A DNA stretch of 64,000 nucleotides. Origin: Branchinecta lynchi (taxonomy: Eukaryota; Arthropoda; Branchiopoda; Anostraca; Branchinectidae). Position numbers and translations under genes: made by a program. The DNA lies in the NCBI GenBank assembly GCA_023053575.1, contig JAKZAP010000009.1, positions 13,559,869 to 13,623,868 on the forward strand, in the 5' to 3' direction. Under the pieces are notes generated by a model. It was given only the letters and a program-made list of their open reading frames with translations, ran no database searches and was not told where the DNA came from. Shown here piece by piece: positions 58,901 through 62,775 of this stretch. Numbering within the stretch: the first letter of the stretch is position 1; each line of letters opens with the position of its first letter.

Positions 58901-61900
58901 CATGTATTCATGAATATTCAATGGCTCTAGCAAAGGCAAGACAGATGTTCATAAGTGAGATGTTTGATAGCTGTTTTATAGATGTTTTATAAGGAAATTT
59001 CATTCCTTGACATATTGGCATCCGGATAATTAGTCAAAGTTTCATAATAATCAACCTACCTTTGTAGGCTGTGGCAAAAAGAATATCAAAGAAGCTAAAA
59101 TTGCGTAAGAACACACACCTTTAACATGTCGTGCTCGAACTGTTGCTAAGACTCCCATTCGGTACATCACATGAGGCAGCTCATCAGCTCTGCAATGTGA
59201 AATTTCATCAATTAGGCTACCTTGGATCTTGGAATATTATTCGGCCTTTGGTCAGGCCTAAGCTGGAGAGCGGCAACGCCTTCGCCTCACCCTATTACAA
59301 CAAGACAAGAAACTAATCGAAGGTGTCCAGAGGCGAGCAACAAAATCCATCCTTAGAGCACTACCCTCCGAACAATGACTGCAGAAACTGAAGATCCCGA
59401 CACTTACTTACCGGCGGAAGAAAGGGGACATGCTACTCGTCAACAGAATCCTCAACTCTAATTGTCTCCCCTCCTCTTCGCCCCCGACAACCACTCATGG
59501 ACTAGGGTCCACTCCTTGAAACTGTCCAGATGGTCCTACACCTCTCGTGTTTGCCAGCACTTCTTCAGTACCGAGCTGTTCCTCGATGGAACAGCTTGTC
59601 CGAACCAACTGTTACCAGAGAAAAATCCGGAGGTTTCAAAATGCGACTCGATGAGGACTGGCGCGGGCAGCCCTGGAAAAAGGACTGGTGCGCCCCGGAA
59701 GCAGCAACCAGAACATAGCAACATCATCATCCGCAAGCTACTCATCGTGATACAACATCCTTATTGCTTGCAAGTGCAATTTAAGGTAAGATAACAAGAG
59801 AAAATACTAGAATACTAGATTGACTGAAATTAAAGCCTAAACGTCAGTCCATGACTCACCTACCAACACCTAGACTACCTTACAGATTTACTGCTTTTGG
59901 ACGCCCCTTGATTCTGAATGTTATCAAAGAATATAATGAAACTGAAACCTAGCAAATTACCAATATCAAAATCAAGCACAAACAGTAATTTAAGTGACAT
60001 AAAGTGAAACTAAAGGAAAATACTGTAGTATTTTAATCTTTGCTCTTATGGTGTTCATAACCATCAGAAGTAAGTAAGTCAAACTGAAGGGAAAGAACAT
60101 TCATAATGGAATAAGTAATAAAGAGAGTTTAATTCTATTTTCTTATCTGATTCTGGTTGATTTTAATTTCTTAACTTTTTAGCCTAGGTAATAACACCTG
60201 ATTTGTTTATGTTGAAAATCAAACCAAGATTGAAAACCAACACCTGTTATTAGCTCTGGCACAAAGCTATTCTCGTGCTCAGATATAAACAATACTTGTA
60301 AATCTTTCTACAAATATGTAAAGTATCTGCAGATGGTTCCACCTTGAACTAGCAACAATAGTTTGTCTAGCAAGTAAGCAGTAGCACTGCCCATACCCTT
60401 TTATTTAACTCACTGTATGCTCAAATTCGGTAATTTGCTAGTGCATTTTTTTTTGTTTCTAGTGTTTCTCACAATTCTGTTGTTTTTAGTCTTATCTTGT
60501 CTGTTGTTTTTTTTCTTTTTGGATTTTTGTTCATTGTTCTCTCTTCTTTATTCAACTAATCCATTTGTTTGTGTATTAGTGCACCATGATGGAAAACAAC
60601 CTAGTACTATAGACTACTATTAATAAAATACTGACTAAGGCACAACATTCAAATTTGAACAAACAATATCACACATATAGGTGAAACAGCTTAAACATAC
60701 CTTTTCTTTTTCCTGTAATGCATTTTCTTTGCTTCTAATGTTTCCTGCATTTATTTTGTTACTAGTAATGGTCTTTGGTTGTTTTTATTCATTGTTTTAT
60801 GTTTTTTTTTATAGGGAGAGGGGGGAGAGACCCTACTAGACCTATATCTTTTATTTTTGGAGCAAAAACATTCCAGGAGGGATGCAGAAAACACGCAACA
60901 TCTACTTTTTAATTCAAGCTAAAACCCAATACGATAAAAGCAATGCTAGCTACTCCTTAAGCCCAAGCTAGCTGGAAAACATATTAAAAATATGTATAAC
61001 AAAGATACTTGGCAGAATCTCTACCACCATGCTGCCTAAGAACCATAGCAGCTGACGTATTTGTTTTTAGCAACTGTTTGAATGAAAGCAATAGCAATGC
61101 TGTCCTAGCTTGGTCCTAGCCTACTGGAGCCTATACTATTTCTGTCGGTTTCTATTTCCGTCAGCACCCGACGGAATTAGTTTTCTAGCTTAGATGTACC
61201 TTAGATACACCAGAACCTGTCTAAAATAGTTAAACCTGTTGAAAGATGTGTGTTTAAATCATATTCAATGATAAATCTTTCTAAATTCAGATATTTAGGC
61301 ACTCTTGTGACGGAAATAGAATCACGGCATCCCGCATCGTTACAGTACAAGAGAGTCGACGTCAATTTCTGTAAGTCAAAAACAGGTCAAAAAGACAAAG
61401 ATCTTCTCTGTTTAAAACACTAAACGTTTTTCAAATATTGAATTCATGTTTTTTCTAACAATCATACAGTTTGCTTTCATATTTTTCCAAGTACCTAGGT
61501 TAAACAATGATTACGTGACTGAAACAAAATTTGGATGACCAGCCATAACGGTAACAAAGTCCCCAGAAAATTTGTGTGTCATCACAGAAAATCATGTACT
61601 GGCTACGCAGCTTGCACACTATTATCTCGTAAGAAAAACTAGGATGAAGAAGAAGAAGATGGCTTTCTTTTGATATATTGTTGACATTTTTTGAAAATTT
61701 CTGTGGTGAGAAAAAGACAACCAAAGCTGACCAATGGAATAGACAGGTTAACTTCTGACGGAAATAGCCCTAGGCTCCAGTCTGGCTCCAGTAGCAAAAA
61801 TCACATGGGATCACAGAAGAAAAATAACATAATATCCATCAAAATTTGGTTTCACCCAGGTATTTGATATGTTCTTGTGCTAATGGCTACTACAACACAG

Positions 61901-62084
61901 GCATCACTACCAGTCTTCATTAAGTGCCAAGTACTGCAAATAAACATACTTAGCCTAGTACTGAAAATGTAGGCATAGTCCCACTGAATAGTGCTTACTT
62001 TGTTCGAAAGCCAGCAGTTCCATAAGCAATTATCTTGTCTGATTTTCTTGGATAAGAAGTTGCAAGAAGCTGGTCTTTCCACAT
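13664..62084 (-). CDS. PGM3: Phosphoacetylglucosamine mutase (PGM3/AGM1), 11 exons
   Basis: A cytosolic Mg2+-dependent alpha-D-phosphohexomutase that interconverts GlcNAc-6-P and GlcNAc-1-P, the step before UDP-GlcNAc synthesis in the hexosamine pathway. Coding exons in order: 62084-61999, 59189-59119, 57519-57390, 51466-51371, 48931-48756, 48260-48085, 23037-22869, 20907-20711, 19744-19671, 17078-16886, 13924-13664. All borders are GT/AG and phases agree. The total is 1629 nt, 542 aa plus stop, the family's usual length. Visible motifs are YGTAGFRT (N-terminus), TASHNP with catalytic Ser62, metal loop DGDADR (273-278), sugar-binding EANGHGT (367-373) and phosphate loop [10 protein letters not shown] (495-504). 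There is no signal peptide. Introns run from 495 bp (intron 5) to 25,047 bp (intron 6). Poly(A) signal and transcription start were not identified. Confidence 0.97.
14150..14711 (-). pseudogene. LINE reverse-transcriptase remnant in PGM3 intron 10
   Basis: Translation from about 14711 gives [28 protein letters not shown] and [13 protein letters not shown]. After frameshifts it continues to a VDPWNSL block near 14260. This is the C-terminal part of an L2/CR1-type ORF2. Stops and shifts show it is dead. Confidence 0.85.
14925..15075. repeat. Short AT-rich tandem units
   Basis: AAGATTTTATGCGAGGATTT recurs with variants about every 25-75 bp, built on AAAGATTT. Confidence 0.7.
15868..16782. mobile_element. 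TIR DNA element (about 915 bp)
   Basis: The ends AGCTGTGTTCGTTTTCGTCG and the reverse complement of CGACGAAAACGAACACGGCT form a 20+ bp inverted repeat. AAT flanks both sides (15865-15867 and 16783-16785), a possible 3-bp target duplication. A further GAACGACG..CGTCGTTC palindrome lies inside the left end. No transposase frame is seen. The interior near 16190-16290 resembles 17580-17700. Confidence 0.7.
16886..17078 (-). CDS. PGM3: PGM3 exon 10
   Basis: Encodes LTEEQRDAV.., [18 protein letters not shown] and [11 protein letters not shown], matching the family. Acceptor TTTTTTCAG, donor GTGAGT. Confidence 0.96.
17205..17545 (+). repeat. Uninterrupted copy of the dispersed repeat split at 9.6-11.2 kb
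   Basis: AAGGAGTAGCGCCAAGACCT through CTTGGCGCTACTTTCTAG runs without the array insertion. At the corresponding point it reads TATCACTTTTTTCCTGTG. Confidence 0.8.
17560..17845 (+). repeat. Dispersed repeat, two partial units
   Basis: TTTGAATACACTGAATTATT recurs at about 17586 and, with changes, 17767, and also near 16186. The stretch GACAAGCCAAAATT follows at 17682 and again at 18575 after the TIR insertion. Confidence 0.65.
17846..18568. mobile_element. TIR DNA element inserted in a dispersed repeat
   Basis: The inverted ends are GAACGTGTCTGAAAG and CTTTCGGACACGTTC. TGT flanks both sides. The host repeat is interrupted between AATGT and GACAAGCC; its counterpart at about 17669-17690 lacks the insertion. 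Inner blocks with TGCAGCATTAA and TTAATGCAGCAT are palindromic. No coding frame was found. Confidence 0.65.
19150..19345. repeat. TTCGGTA-rich repeat
   Basis: Repeated TTCGGTAT/ATTCGGTA motifs, related in reverse orientation to the array at 44050-44640. Confidence 0.6.
19671..19744 (-). CDS. PGM3: PGM3 exon 9
   Basis: A 74-nt exon beginning [10 protein letters not shown], which completes the EANGHGT sugar-recognition loop across the intron. Acceptor CCGTAG, donor GTATGG. Confidence 0.95.
20711..20907 (-). CDS. PGM3: PGM3 exon 8
   Basis: Encodes [23 protein letters not shown] and FDIGVYFE, a core of the sugar-binding domain. It ends in phase 0 at the Glu of EANGHGT, before donor GTAAGT. Confidence 0.96.
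22869..23037 (-). CDS. PGM3: PGM3 exon 7 (metal-binding loop)
   Basis: Begins CGADFVK and carries the Mg2+ loop DGDADR at residues 273-278, then LDGDKIATL. Acceptor TTTTTAG, donor GTAAG. Confidence 0.97.
24432..24500 (+). repeat. Hammerhead-like core with perfect helix
   Basis: CTGACGA at 24432 is followed by G then GATCCTT-TCCAAT-AAGGATC and GAAA (24460-24463). Helix II here is seven perfect pairs. A downstream GTAGCTGATCCGTTTTATGC matches the family's distal block. Confidence 0.75.
24555..24950 (+). pseudogene. LINE 3' end remnant with AATCT tail
   Basis: The frame encodes [18 protein letters not shown].. and ends FFLTKE stop near 24680, the usual C-terminus of a LINE ORF2. A 3' UTR follows, then an (AATCT)n tail near 24930-24946. 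It is 5'-truncated. A relative is embedded at 45150-45430. Confidence 0.85.
25487..27719. mobile_element. hAT-type element (2233 bp) with exact 8-bp target duplication
   Basis: The ends CGAGGGGTTGCTC and GAGCAACCCCTCG are inverted and flanked by ATCGAACC on both sides (25479-25486, 27720-27727). Subterminal GC-rich CGGCACCGGCAC runs lie at 25525-25605 and 27617-27680. No complete transposase was found; it is probably non-autonomous. It contains an older-looking GGCGATA-type MITE (about 25780-26410). Confidence 0.85.
25780..26410. mobile_element. Diverged ATCGATAT-rich MITE
   Basis: The ends TGGTGCTTGGCGATAC and TATCGCCCAAAACTT are diverged versions of TAGTGTTGGGCGATA. The interior is dense in CGATATATCGATAT, as in the copies at 28596, 36668 and 44709. 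No target duplication was found. Confidence 0.7.
27887..28176. mobile_element. hAT MITE, CAGAGGCG family (290 bp)
   Basis: The ends are CAGGGGCGTCACGA and TAGTAACGCCTCTG; flanks GACAAGGG and GGCAAGGG match at 7 of 8. The interior has C-runs, CTTGTCCCCCCC and AAAACAGTC-rich sequence shared with 31815, 40822 and 56037. Confidence 0.8.
28596..28967. mobile_element. hAT MITE, TAGTGTTGGGCGATA family (372 bp)
   Basis: The ends TAGTGTTGGGCGATATT and its inverse are flanked by AATGTACT on both sides (28588-28595, 28968-28975), an exact 8-bp duplication. The interior is CGATAT-rich. Confidence 0.93.
29389..30546 (-). mobile_element. Array-bearing insertion, copy 2
   Basis: The reverse-orientation equivalent of 9742-11016, with GGGATCCC at both ends (near 29411 and 30535). 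The repeated CCGGATTCCGGGC units number about five. In copy B the matching site reads TTTGTTTTCATCTCGGATTA without the insert (near 35130-35150). A small LINE tail interrupts it at 29962-30147. Confidence 0.8.
29962..30147 (+). mobile_element. Truncated retroelement 3' end with CCTTA tail
   Basis: A unique block between TTTTCATATA and ATAAATGTTCAGCATG interrupts the tandem unit pattern and ends CCCTACCTTACCTTAC, a simple-repeat tail typical of LINE 3' ends. Confidence 0.6.
31075..31235 (+). repeat. Left arm of a long inverted repeat
   Basis: TTTGTTTGCTAAT, ATTTACAATCCGACACGAAC and GCATTTACCGGGTTTT reappear inverted at 34495-34660. The pair brackets 3.3 kb of nested elements. Confidence 0.8.
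31260..32428. mobile_element. hAT-type element, CAGTGCTTCCACTT ends (1169 bp)
   Basis: CAGTGCTTCCACTT and AAGTGGAAGCACTG are flanked by AACTGGAC on both sides (31252-31259, 32429-32436), an exact 8-bp duplication. The subterminal region repeats CAGGATTT many times in both arms. It contains the later insertion 31815-32152. Confidence 0.93.
31815..32152. mobile_element. hAT MITE, CAGAGGCG family (338 bp)
   Basis: The ends are CAGAGGCGTTACTAGCC and a decayed CAGTAGTTACCCTG. Flanks GTGTTGGT and GTGTTTGT match at 7 of 8. The interior is rich in AAAACNACTG blocks. Confidence 0.85.
32751..33188. repeat. 438-bp near-perfect palindrome with two facing hammerhead-like cores
   Basis: The arms run from ATTCGGATCGGATCGGGTAA inward and are mirrored to 33188, with a spacer near 32955-32975. 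Each arm carries a core (32885-32917 minus; 33023-33054 plus) and then a distal block of about 95 bp outside the usual family ends. Few mismatches separate the arms, so the inverted duplication is recent or is being homogenised. Confidence 0.9.
33660..34481. mobile_element. TIR element with TTGTTCACACGGG ends
   Basis: TTGTTCACACGGGGCTGAAA is mirrored by TTTCAGTCCCGTGTGAACAA. GCGGCCGAT/ATCGGCCGC and TTTACGCGC blocks follow inside each end. The interior is AT-rich with no transposase. No clear target duplication was found. Confidence 0.7.
34495..34660 (-). repeat. Right arm of the long inverted repeat
   Basis: The reverse-complement partner of 31075-31235. Confidence 0.8.
34820..36525. mobile_element. 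hAT-type element, CAGGGTTGCCAAA ends, copy B (1706 bp)
   Basis: Flanked by GCAGTGCT on both sides (34812-34819, 36526-36533), an exact 8-bp duplication that includes the first bases of the element it entered. It is inverted relative to copy A. Internal sequence at 35285-36200 is a repeat array not present at the same place in copy A. Confidence 0.93.
35285..36200. repeat. AAATTCAC/ATATCAA array in two opposing halves
   Basis: From 35330 to about 35870, units of roughly 28-40 bp repeat GGTAAAATTCAC and GGGAAATATCAA. From about 35885 to 36140 the same motifs appear reverse-complemented (GTGAATTTTACC, TTGATATTTC). The whole can fold into a long imperfect hairpin. Confidence 0.8.
36668..37081. 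mobile_element. hAT MITE, TAGTGTTGGGCGA family (414 bp)
   Basis: Flanked by CACCAGGC on both sides (36660-36667, 37082-37089), an exact 8-bp duplication. The interior holds five tandem copies of a CGATATTTACTTTTCGATAT-like unit. Confidence 0.93.
37220..37860. repeat. Diverged tandem units with GCGCCGCAGGCAAA
   Basis: The marker GTGCGCCGCAGGCAAA or close variants appear near 37229, 37408, 37617, 37692 and 37813, each followed by TCCTGTTTTCTGCTAAAATA-like sequence. A G-run with CAGGCGCGTATCCAG starts a smaller insertion near 37468. Confidence 0.7.
38218..39520. mobile_element. Relative of the 31260 element, CAGTGCTTCCACTT end
   Basis: CAGTGCTTCCACTTTGCAGG and the following CAGGATTT-rich arm match 31260 onward; the far end GAAGTGGAAGCATTG matches its other end with a G-to-A-type change. 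No direct 8-bp duplication was found. It is interrupted by the array element at 38480-39004. Confidence 0.75.
38480..39004 (-). mobile_element. Array-bearing insertion, copy 3 (truncated)
   Basis: The host element reads TTCGGATAGCAAAA then resumes GACAGTGATCATCAA; the uninterrupted homologue at 31527-31555 reads GGATAGCAAAAAGACACTTT. The insert has about two CCGGATTCCGG units and keeps the AGGATCCCAAAAA end but lacks the other end. Confidence 0.8.
39985..40315 (+). repeat. Foldback-family copy with duplicated core
   Basis: The family end AAGCCCAAGCTGACTT and ATTCAAACAATGTTTTCAAC precede two near-identical 110-bp units. Each has CTGCCGA (A6 of the hammerhead core changed to C), helix GACCCTT-GCCAAG-AAGGGC and GAAATATCGC. 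The far end reads GACGTATCCGTTGAAAACAT. Confidence 0.85.
40357..41827. mobile_element. hAT-type element, CAGTGTTGCCAAC ends, copy C (1471 bp)
   Basis: CAGTGTTGCCAACGCTTCG begins it and GTTGGCAACACTA ends it. The flanks AAAACAAT and AACACAAT match at 7 of 8. Subterminal AATGTACC blocks occur in both arms. It contains a later MITE at 40822-41116. The core from 40664 resembles the short elements at 53-54.5 kb. Confidence 0.85.
40822..41116. mobile_element. hAT MITE, CAGAGGCG family (295 bp)
   Basis: CAGAGGCGTCACTA and TAGTAACGCCTCTG are flanked by GTTACCAC and GTTACCAT (7 of 8). The sister elements D and E read ACGTAGTTACCACG without the insert, giving an empty site. Confidence 0.9.
41900..42969. 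mobile_element. hAT-type element, copy D (1070 bp)
   Basis: The same ends as copy C. Flanks TAAATGCC and TAAATGCT match at 7 of 8. It lies 72 bp after C in the same orientation. Confidence 0.88.
42991..43894. mobile_element. hAT-type element, copy E (3' truncated)
   Basis: Begins CAGTGCTGCCAACGCTTCG, follows copy D to CTAACGGAGATGGA and then stops matching, so the right terminal repeat is lost. It has an extra GCGTTGCGCTTTGCGCAACA block near 43087. Confidence 0.82.
44050..44640. repeat. Tandem array of about 190-220 bp units
   Basis: Three diverged units carry ACTTCCGAATCC/TAACTACCGAAT, CAATTATACCGAAT and ACCAATAGC blocks. It follows directly on the truncated element E. Related to 19150-19345. 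Confidence 0.7.
44709..45450. mobile_element. hAT MITE, TAGTGTTGGGCGATA family, carrying a LINE fragment (742 bp)
   Basis: Flanked by CTTACAAC on both sides (44701-44708, 45451-45458), an exact 8-bp duplication. Its ends and CGATATTTCGAT interior match the family. Positions about 45150-45430 hold a LINE 3' end whose frame reads [15 protein letters not shown] stop and whose tail repeats AATCT, ending just before the right terminal repeat. Confidence 0.9.
45675..45965 (-). repeat. Foldback-family copy with hammerhead-like core
   Basis: The minus strand from about 45795 reads GCCTGACGAGGACCCTTGCC, loop, GGGCC, GAAATATCGC. After it, an 80-bp block with TAGCTGACGTATCCGT and TTGTTTGAATAAA occurs twice in direct orientation. 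Confidence 0.85.
46089..46200. repeat. About 50-bp direct duplication
   Basis: TTTGAGGTTAAAAACGGCCT followed by AGTTTGTGTTTCAAAA occurs twice in a row. Confidence 0.85.
47698..47786 (-). pseudogene. PGM3: Decayed copy of PGM3 exon 6
   Basis: An acceptor-like ATAGCTTTCAG at 47787 leads into a frame reading [20 protein letters not shown]. It aligns to [20 protein letters not shown] at the start of exon 6, with about 13 of 20 residues the same. Similarity then stops and the frame ends in TAG (47698-47700). It sits 299 bp downstream of exon 6 in the gene direction. It cannot replace exon 6 because the second half, with DGANGVG, is gone. Confidence 0.85.
48085..48260 (-). CDS. PGM3: PGM3 exon 6
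   Basis: 176 nt from acceptor TTTCAG, with AFIKFRGSN.., [11 protein letters not shown] and GEGELNYM before donor GTAAGT. It is followed by the 25-kb intron 6. A decayed copy lies at 47698-47786. Confidence 0.96.
48293..48400 (-). mobile_element. LINE 3' end remnant in PGM3 intron 5 boundary region
   Basis: On the minus strand, GGCGCTACCGAGTTAGATCA then ATAAAAACATCTATCCG resembles the terminal UTR and short tail of an L2-type element. The region 48425-48620 shares ACTCAACGACTCAAATCC and TCATCAAGAGTATT with 51070-51240. Confidence 0.5.
48756..48931 (-). CDS. PGM3: PGM3 exon 5
   Basis: 176 nt. It starts by completing the Arg codon and continues PSSEPL.., then [11 protein letters not shown] and [10 protein letters not shown], and ends KKLS before the donor GTAAGT. 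Confidence 0.96.
49540..50570. repeat. Pair of dispersed repeats flanking a MITE
   Basis: CGAGGTTTTTGTTCCGATAT, ATGGAGG.TTTAACTATTAT and GCAACCCAAGCCTAC occur at 49555-49735 and again at 50397-50565. A third partial copy is at 23125-23215. The MITE 49748-50162 and a GGTCTT-rich stretch separate the two. Confidence 0.75.
49748..50162. mobile_element. Harbinger-like MITE, copy 2 (415 bp)
   Basis: The opposite orientation to 3312-3724. The ends AGGCGCATTCTCGCCG and CGGCGAGAGTACGCCT are flanked by TAA on both sides (49745-49747, 50163-50165). Confidence 0.85.
50800..51280. other. Unrecognised sequence in PGM3 intron 4 side of exon 4
   Basis: A plus-strand open frame of about 109 codons covers 50830-51159 ([12 protein letters not shown]..) but matches nothing I know. 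Part repeats sequence at 48425-48620, which argues for a repeat and not a gene. Confidence 0.35.
51371..51466 (-). CDS. PGM3: PGM3 exon 4
   Basis: 96 nt from acceptor TTTCAG to donor GTAAC. It ends in the conserved FIGRDTR. A decayed copy of this exon lies about 0.87 kb upstream in the same intron (52332-52410). Confidence 0.95.
51890..52020. repeat. TA microsatellites in an 80-bp duplication
   Basis: ATGACCTGTA..CTTTAAAATCGT followed by a TATATATA run and TTAGGTTA-like sequence occurs twice. Confidence 0.75.
52332..52410 (-). pseudogene. PGM3: Decayed copy of PGM3 exon 4
   Basis: A good acceptor (TTTTTCCTTCAG) precedes a frame reading [15 protein letters not shown], then ALAVRALIF. It aligns to [15 protein letters not shown] and DVAVPALVF of exon 4. 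Many differences are at third codon positions and no stop occurs. The essential GRDTR end is lost; a GTAAGG follows LIF and could act as a donor, but the resulting 79-nt exon would break the frame. It lies 866 bp upstream of exon 4. Confidence 0.85.
52490..52690 (-). repeat. Foldback-family copy with hammerhead-like core
   Basis: The minus strand reads CCTGATGAGGACCCTTGCCA, loop, GGGCC and GAAATATTGCTGATGAAGC. CTGATGA matches the hammerhead consensus exactly. GATACGTCAGCTACGATGCT and the distal TTTCTAAGCCAGCTTGGG block complete the family structure. Confidence 0.85.
53169..53483. mobile_element. Short TIR element, GAGCGTGTTCC family, copy 1 (315 bp)
   Basis: GAGCGTGTTCCACCCTTC and AGTAGGGTGGAACAGGCTC are inverted, flanked by GAA on both sides. 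The interior TAACGTGATTGGCTGGAT and ACGTCATGCGTAGTAA is shared with hAT-type copies C, D and E in inverted form. Confidence 0.85.
53578..53857. mobile_element. GAGCGTGTTCC family, copy 2 (decayed ends)
   Basis: The same interior as copy 1, with ends decayed to TCCTTTCCATCCTTCT and GTGGAACATGCTC. Confidence 0.75.
54219..54515. mobile_element. GAGCGTGTTCC family, copy 3 (297 bp)
   Basis: GATCGTGTTCCACCCTTC and AGTAGGATGGAACACGCTC, flanked by TCT on both sides (54216-54218, 54516-54518). Confidence 0.85.
54760..55088 (+). mobile_element. LINE 3' UTR with ATTG tail
   Basis: CGGTCGAAATAAATTGATTG and two further TTGA repeats form the simple-repeat tail typical of CR1/L2-type LINEs. The upstream 300 bp is T-rich non-coding sequence as expected of its 3' UTR. 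Confidence 0.75.
56037..56226. mobile_element. CAGAGGCG-family MITE, copy 4 (190 bp)
   Basis: CAGAGGCGTCACGACTGG and TAGTAACGCCTCTG. The left flank has CTTGTGCC six bases before the end and the right flank is CTTGTACC, so a duplication is likely but the left border is blurred by an extra CAGCAC. Confidence 0.8.
57390..57519 (-). CDS. PGM3: PGM3 exon 3 (catalytic serine)
   Basis: Encodes [11 protein letters not shown] with the phosphate-accepting Ser62, then DNGVKLVEP, the hallmark of the hexomutase active site. Acceptor TTTTAG, donor GTAAG. Confidence 0.96.
57690..58320. repeat. Intron sequence with a duplicated GAGATATATATTTTAAGG block
   Basis: CTTGGATGG.AC followed by CCTAGAGATATATATTTTAA occurs at 58138-58190 and 58219-58270, each followed by a C-run. 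The rest of this intron 2 stretch shows nothing recognisable. Confidence 0.7.
59119..59189 (-). CDS. PGM3: PGM3 exon 2
   Basis: 71 nt: acceptor TTGCAG, donor GTGTGT. It encodes [19 protein letters not shown] and neighbours, matching the segment between YGTAGFRT and TASHNP in the family. Its 5' edge lies only tens of bases from a LINE remnant in intron 1. Confidence 0.92.
59215..59720 (+). pseudogene. LINE reverse-transcriptase remnant in PGM3 intron 1
   Basis: Plus-strand frames read [52 protein letters not shown] and, later, VPRWNSL, all marks of the C-terminal part of an L2-type ORF2. Stops and frameshifts separate them. It begins within about 50 bp of PGM3 exon 2, on the opposite strand. 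Confidence 0.88.
59721..61132. other. PGM3 intron 1, no gene recognised
   Basis: AT-rich. A decayed foldback-family piece (AAGCCCAAGCTAGCTGG..AGCAGCTGACGTATTTG) is visible near 60958-61045 without an intact core. Confidence 0.5.
61133..61781. mobile_element. TIR element, ACTGGAGCCTA ends (649 bp)
   Basis: ACTGGAGCCTA.ACTATTTC..GTC and GAC..GAAATAG.CCTAGGCTCCAGT are inverted. It sits in intron 1, 218 bp from PGM3 exon 1. The target duplication is unclear and no transposase frame is present. Confidence 0.65.
61999..62084 (-). CDS. PGM3: PGM3 exon 1 (start codon)
   Basis: ATG at 62084. The exon encodes the N-terminus through YGTAGFRT and ends in AA before the donor GTAAGC (phase 2). This places the conserved YGTAGFRT near residue 20-27, as in animal homologues. 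Confidence 0.93.
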
Positions 62085-62211
62085 ATTTACAAATAAATGT
62101 TTCTTTGAAGGCAGCTAGCTATCAGTTTCAAATATTTCGCTTCGAGGAGTAGACGTTGAAGCATAGAGCTAATGTTGTTCCATCAAAATTTTCCTCTTTT
62201 CTTCCAAATAG

Positions 62212-62370
62212 GCGCCGTTGTTTCTAGCAGGAAATTCAAAAAAGACAGACGTGCAAGAAGAAGCAAAATCATGAATCGTCCATCTACGGAATACGAAGAG
62301 GCTGTTGCGTCTATAGATCATATCATTGAATCACTCGAGGAGAAAAGAAAGAATGTGCTGCATATTGCCG
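62212..62370 (+). CDS. Candidate exon of an unknown plus-strand gene
   Basis: A strong acceptor-like TTTTCCTCTTTTCTTCCAAA..TAG precedes it and a GTGAGT donor follows ATTGCCG. The ATG at 62271 opens MNRPSTEYEEAVASIDHII, then ESLEEKRKNVLHIA, an acidic/basic helix that could be a coiled coil. The frame is also open upstream of the ATG. It lies 187 bp from the PGM3 ATG on the opposite strand, an arrangement compatible with a shared promoter, although an acceptor this close to PGM3 would require an upstream exon inside PGM3. I do not recognise the protein. Confidence 0.4.
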
Positions 62371-62686
62371 GTGAGTCTCCTAAAATTAAAATTTTTGTTT
62401 CATGCAGGAGAGCAGATGCTTTTGCATGGATGGCTCTGGTCGAGCTTGACAGACATTTCCGCGTGGATACCATTGATATTTGTGTCATTTTTGCATGTAC
62501 GGACGTACAGGTGAATGGTCCATCCAGCTCGCATCCCGTTCAAGACCACTCTGAGCAAGGGCAGCAAGACCGGGTGGGGCCAGTCTAGTACACTAGGCCC
62601 TTTTTTGACACCCATTCACAAACGGGGTGGCATGCCCCCAGGTATGAGTAGGGTACTCATACGTATGTGTACCCCTTCTTCCCCAG

Positions 62687-62757
62687 AGGTCTACCAGTCT
62701 ACTACACTTTCTAAATCAGAATTAATTACTGCTTACCGACTGCTTCGTCAGGTCTAA
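62687..62757 (+). CDS. Candidate terminal exon of the same unknown gene
   Basis: After the acceptor CTTCTTCCCCAG the phase fits 62370. The joined frame reads EVYQSTTLSKSELITAYRLL and stops at TAA 62755-62757. AATAAA at 62770-62775 could be its poly(A) signal. Together with the previous exon it would give a protein of about 57 aa. The splice is inferred only. Confidence 0.3.
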
Positions 62758-62775
62758 GGATTACAGCAATAAATA

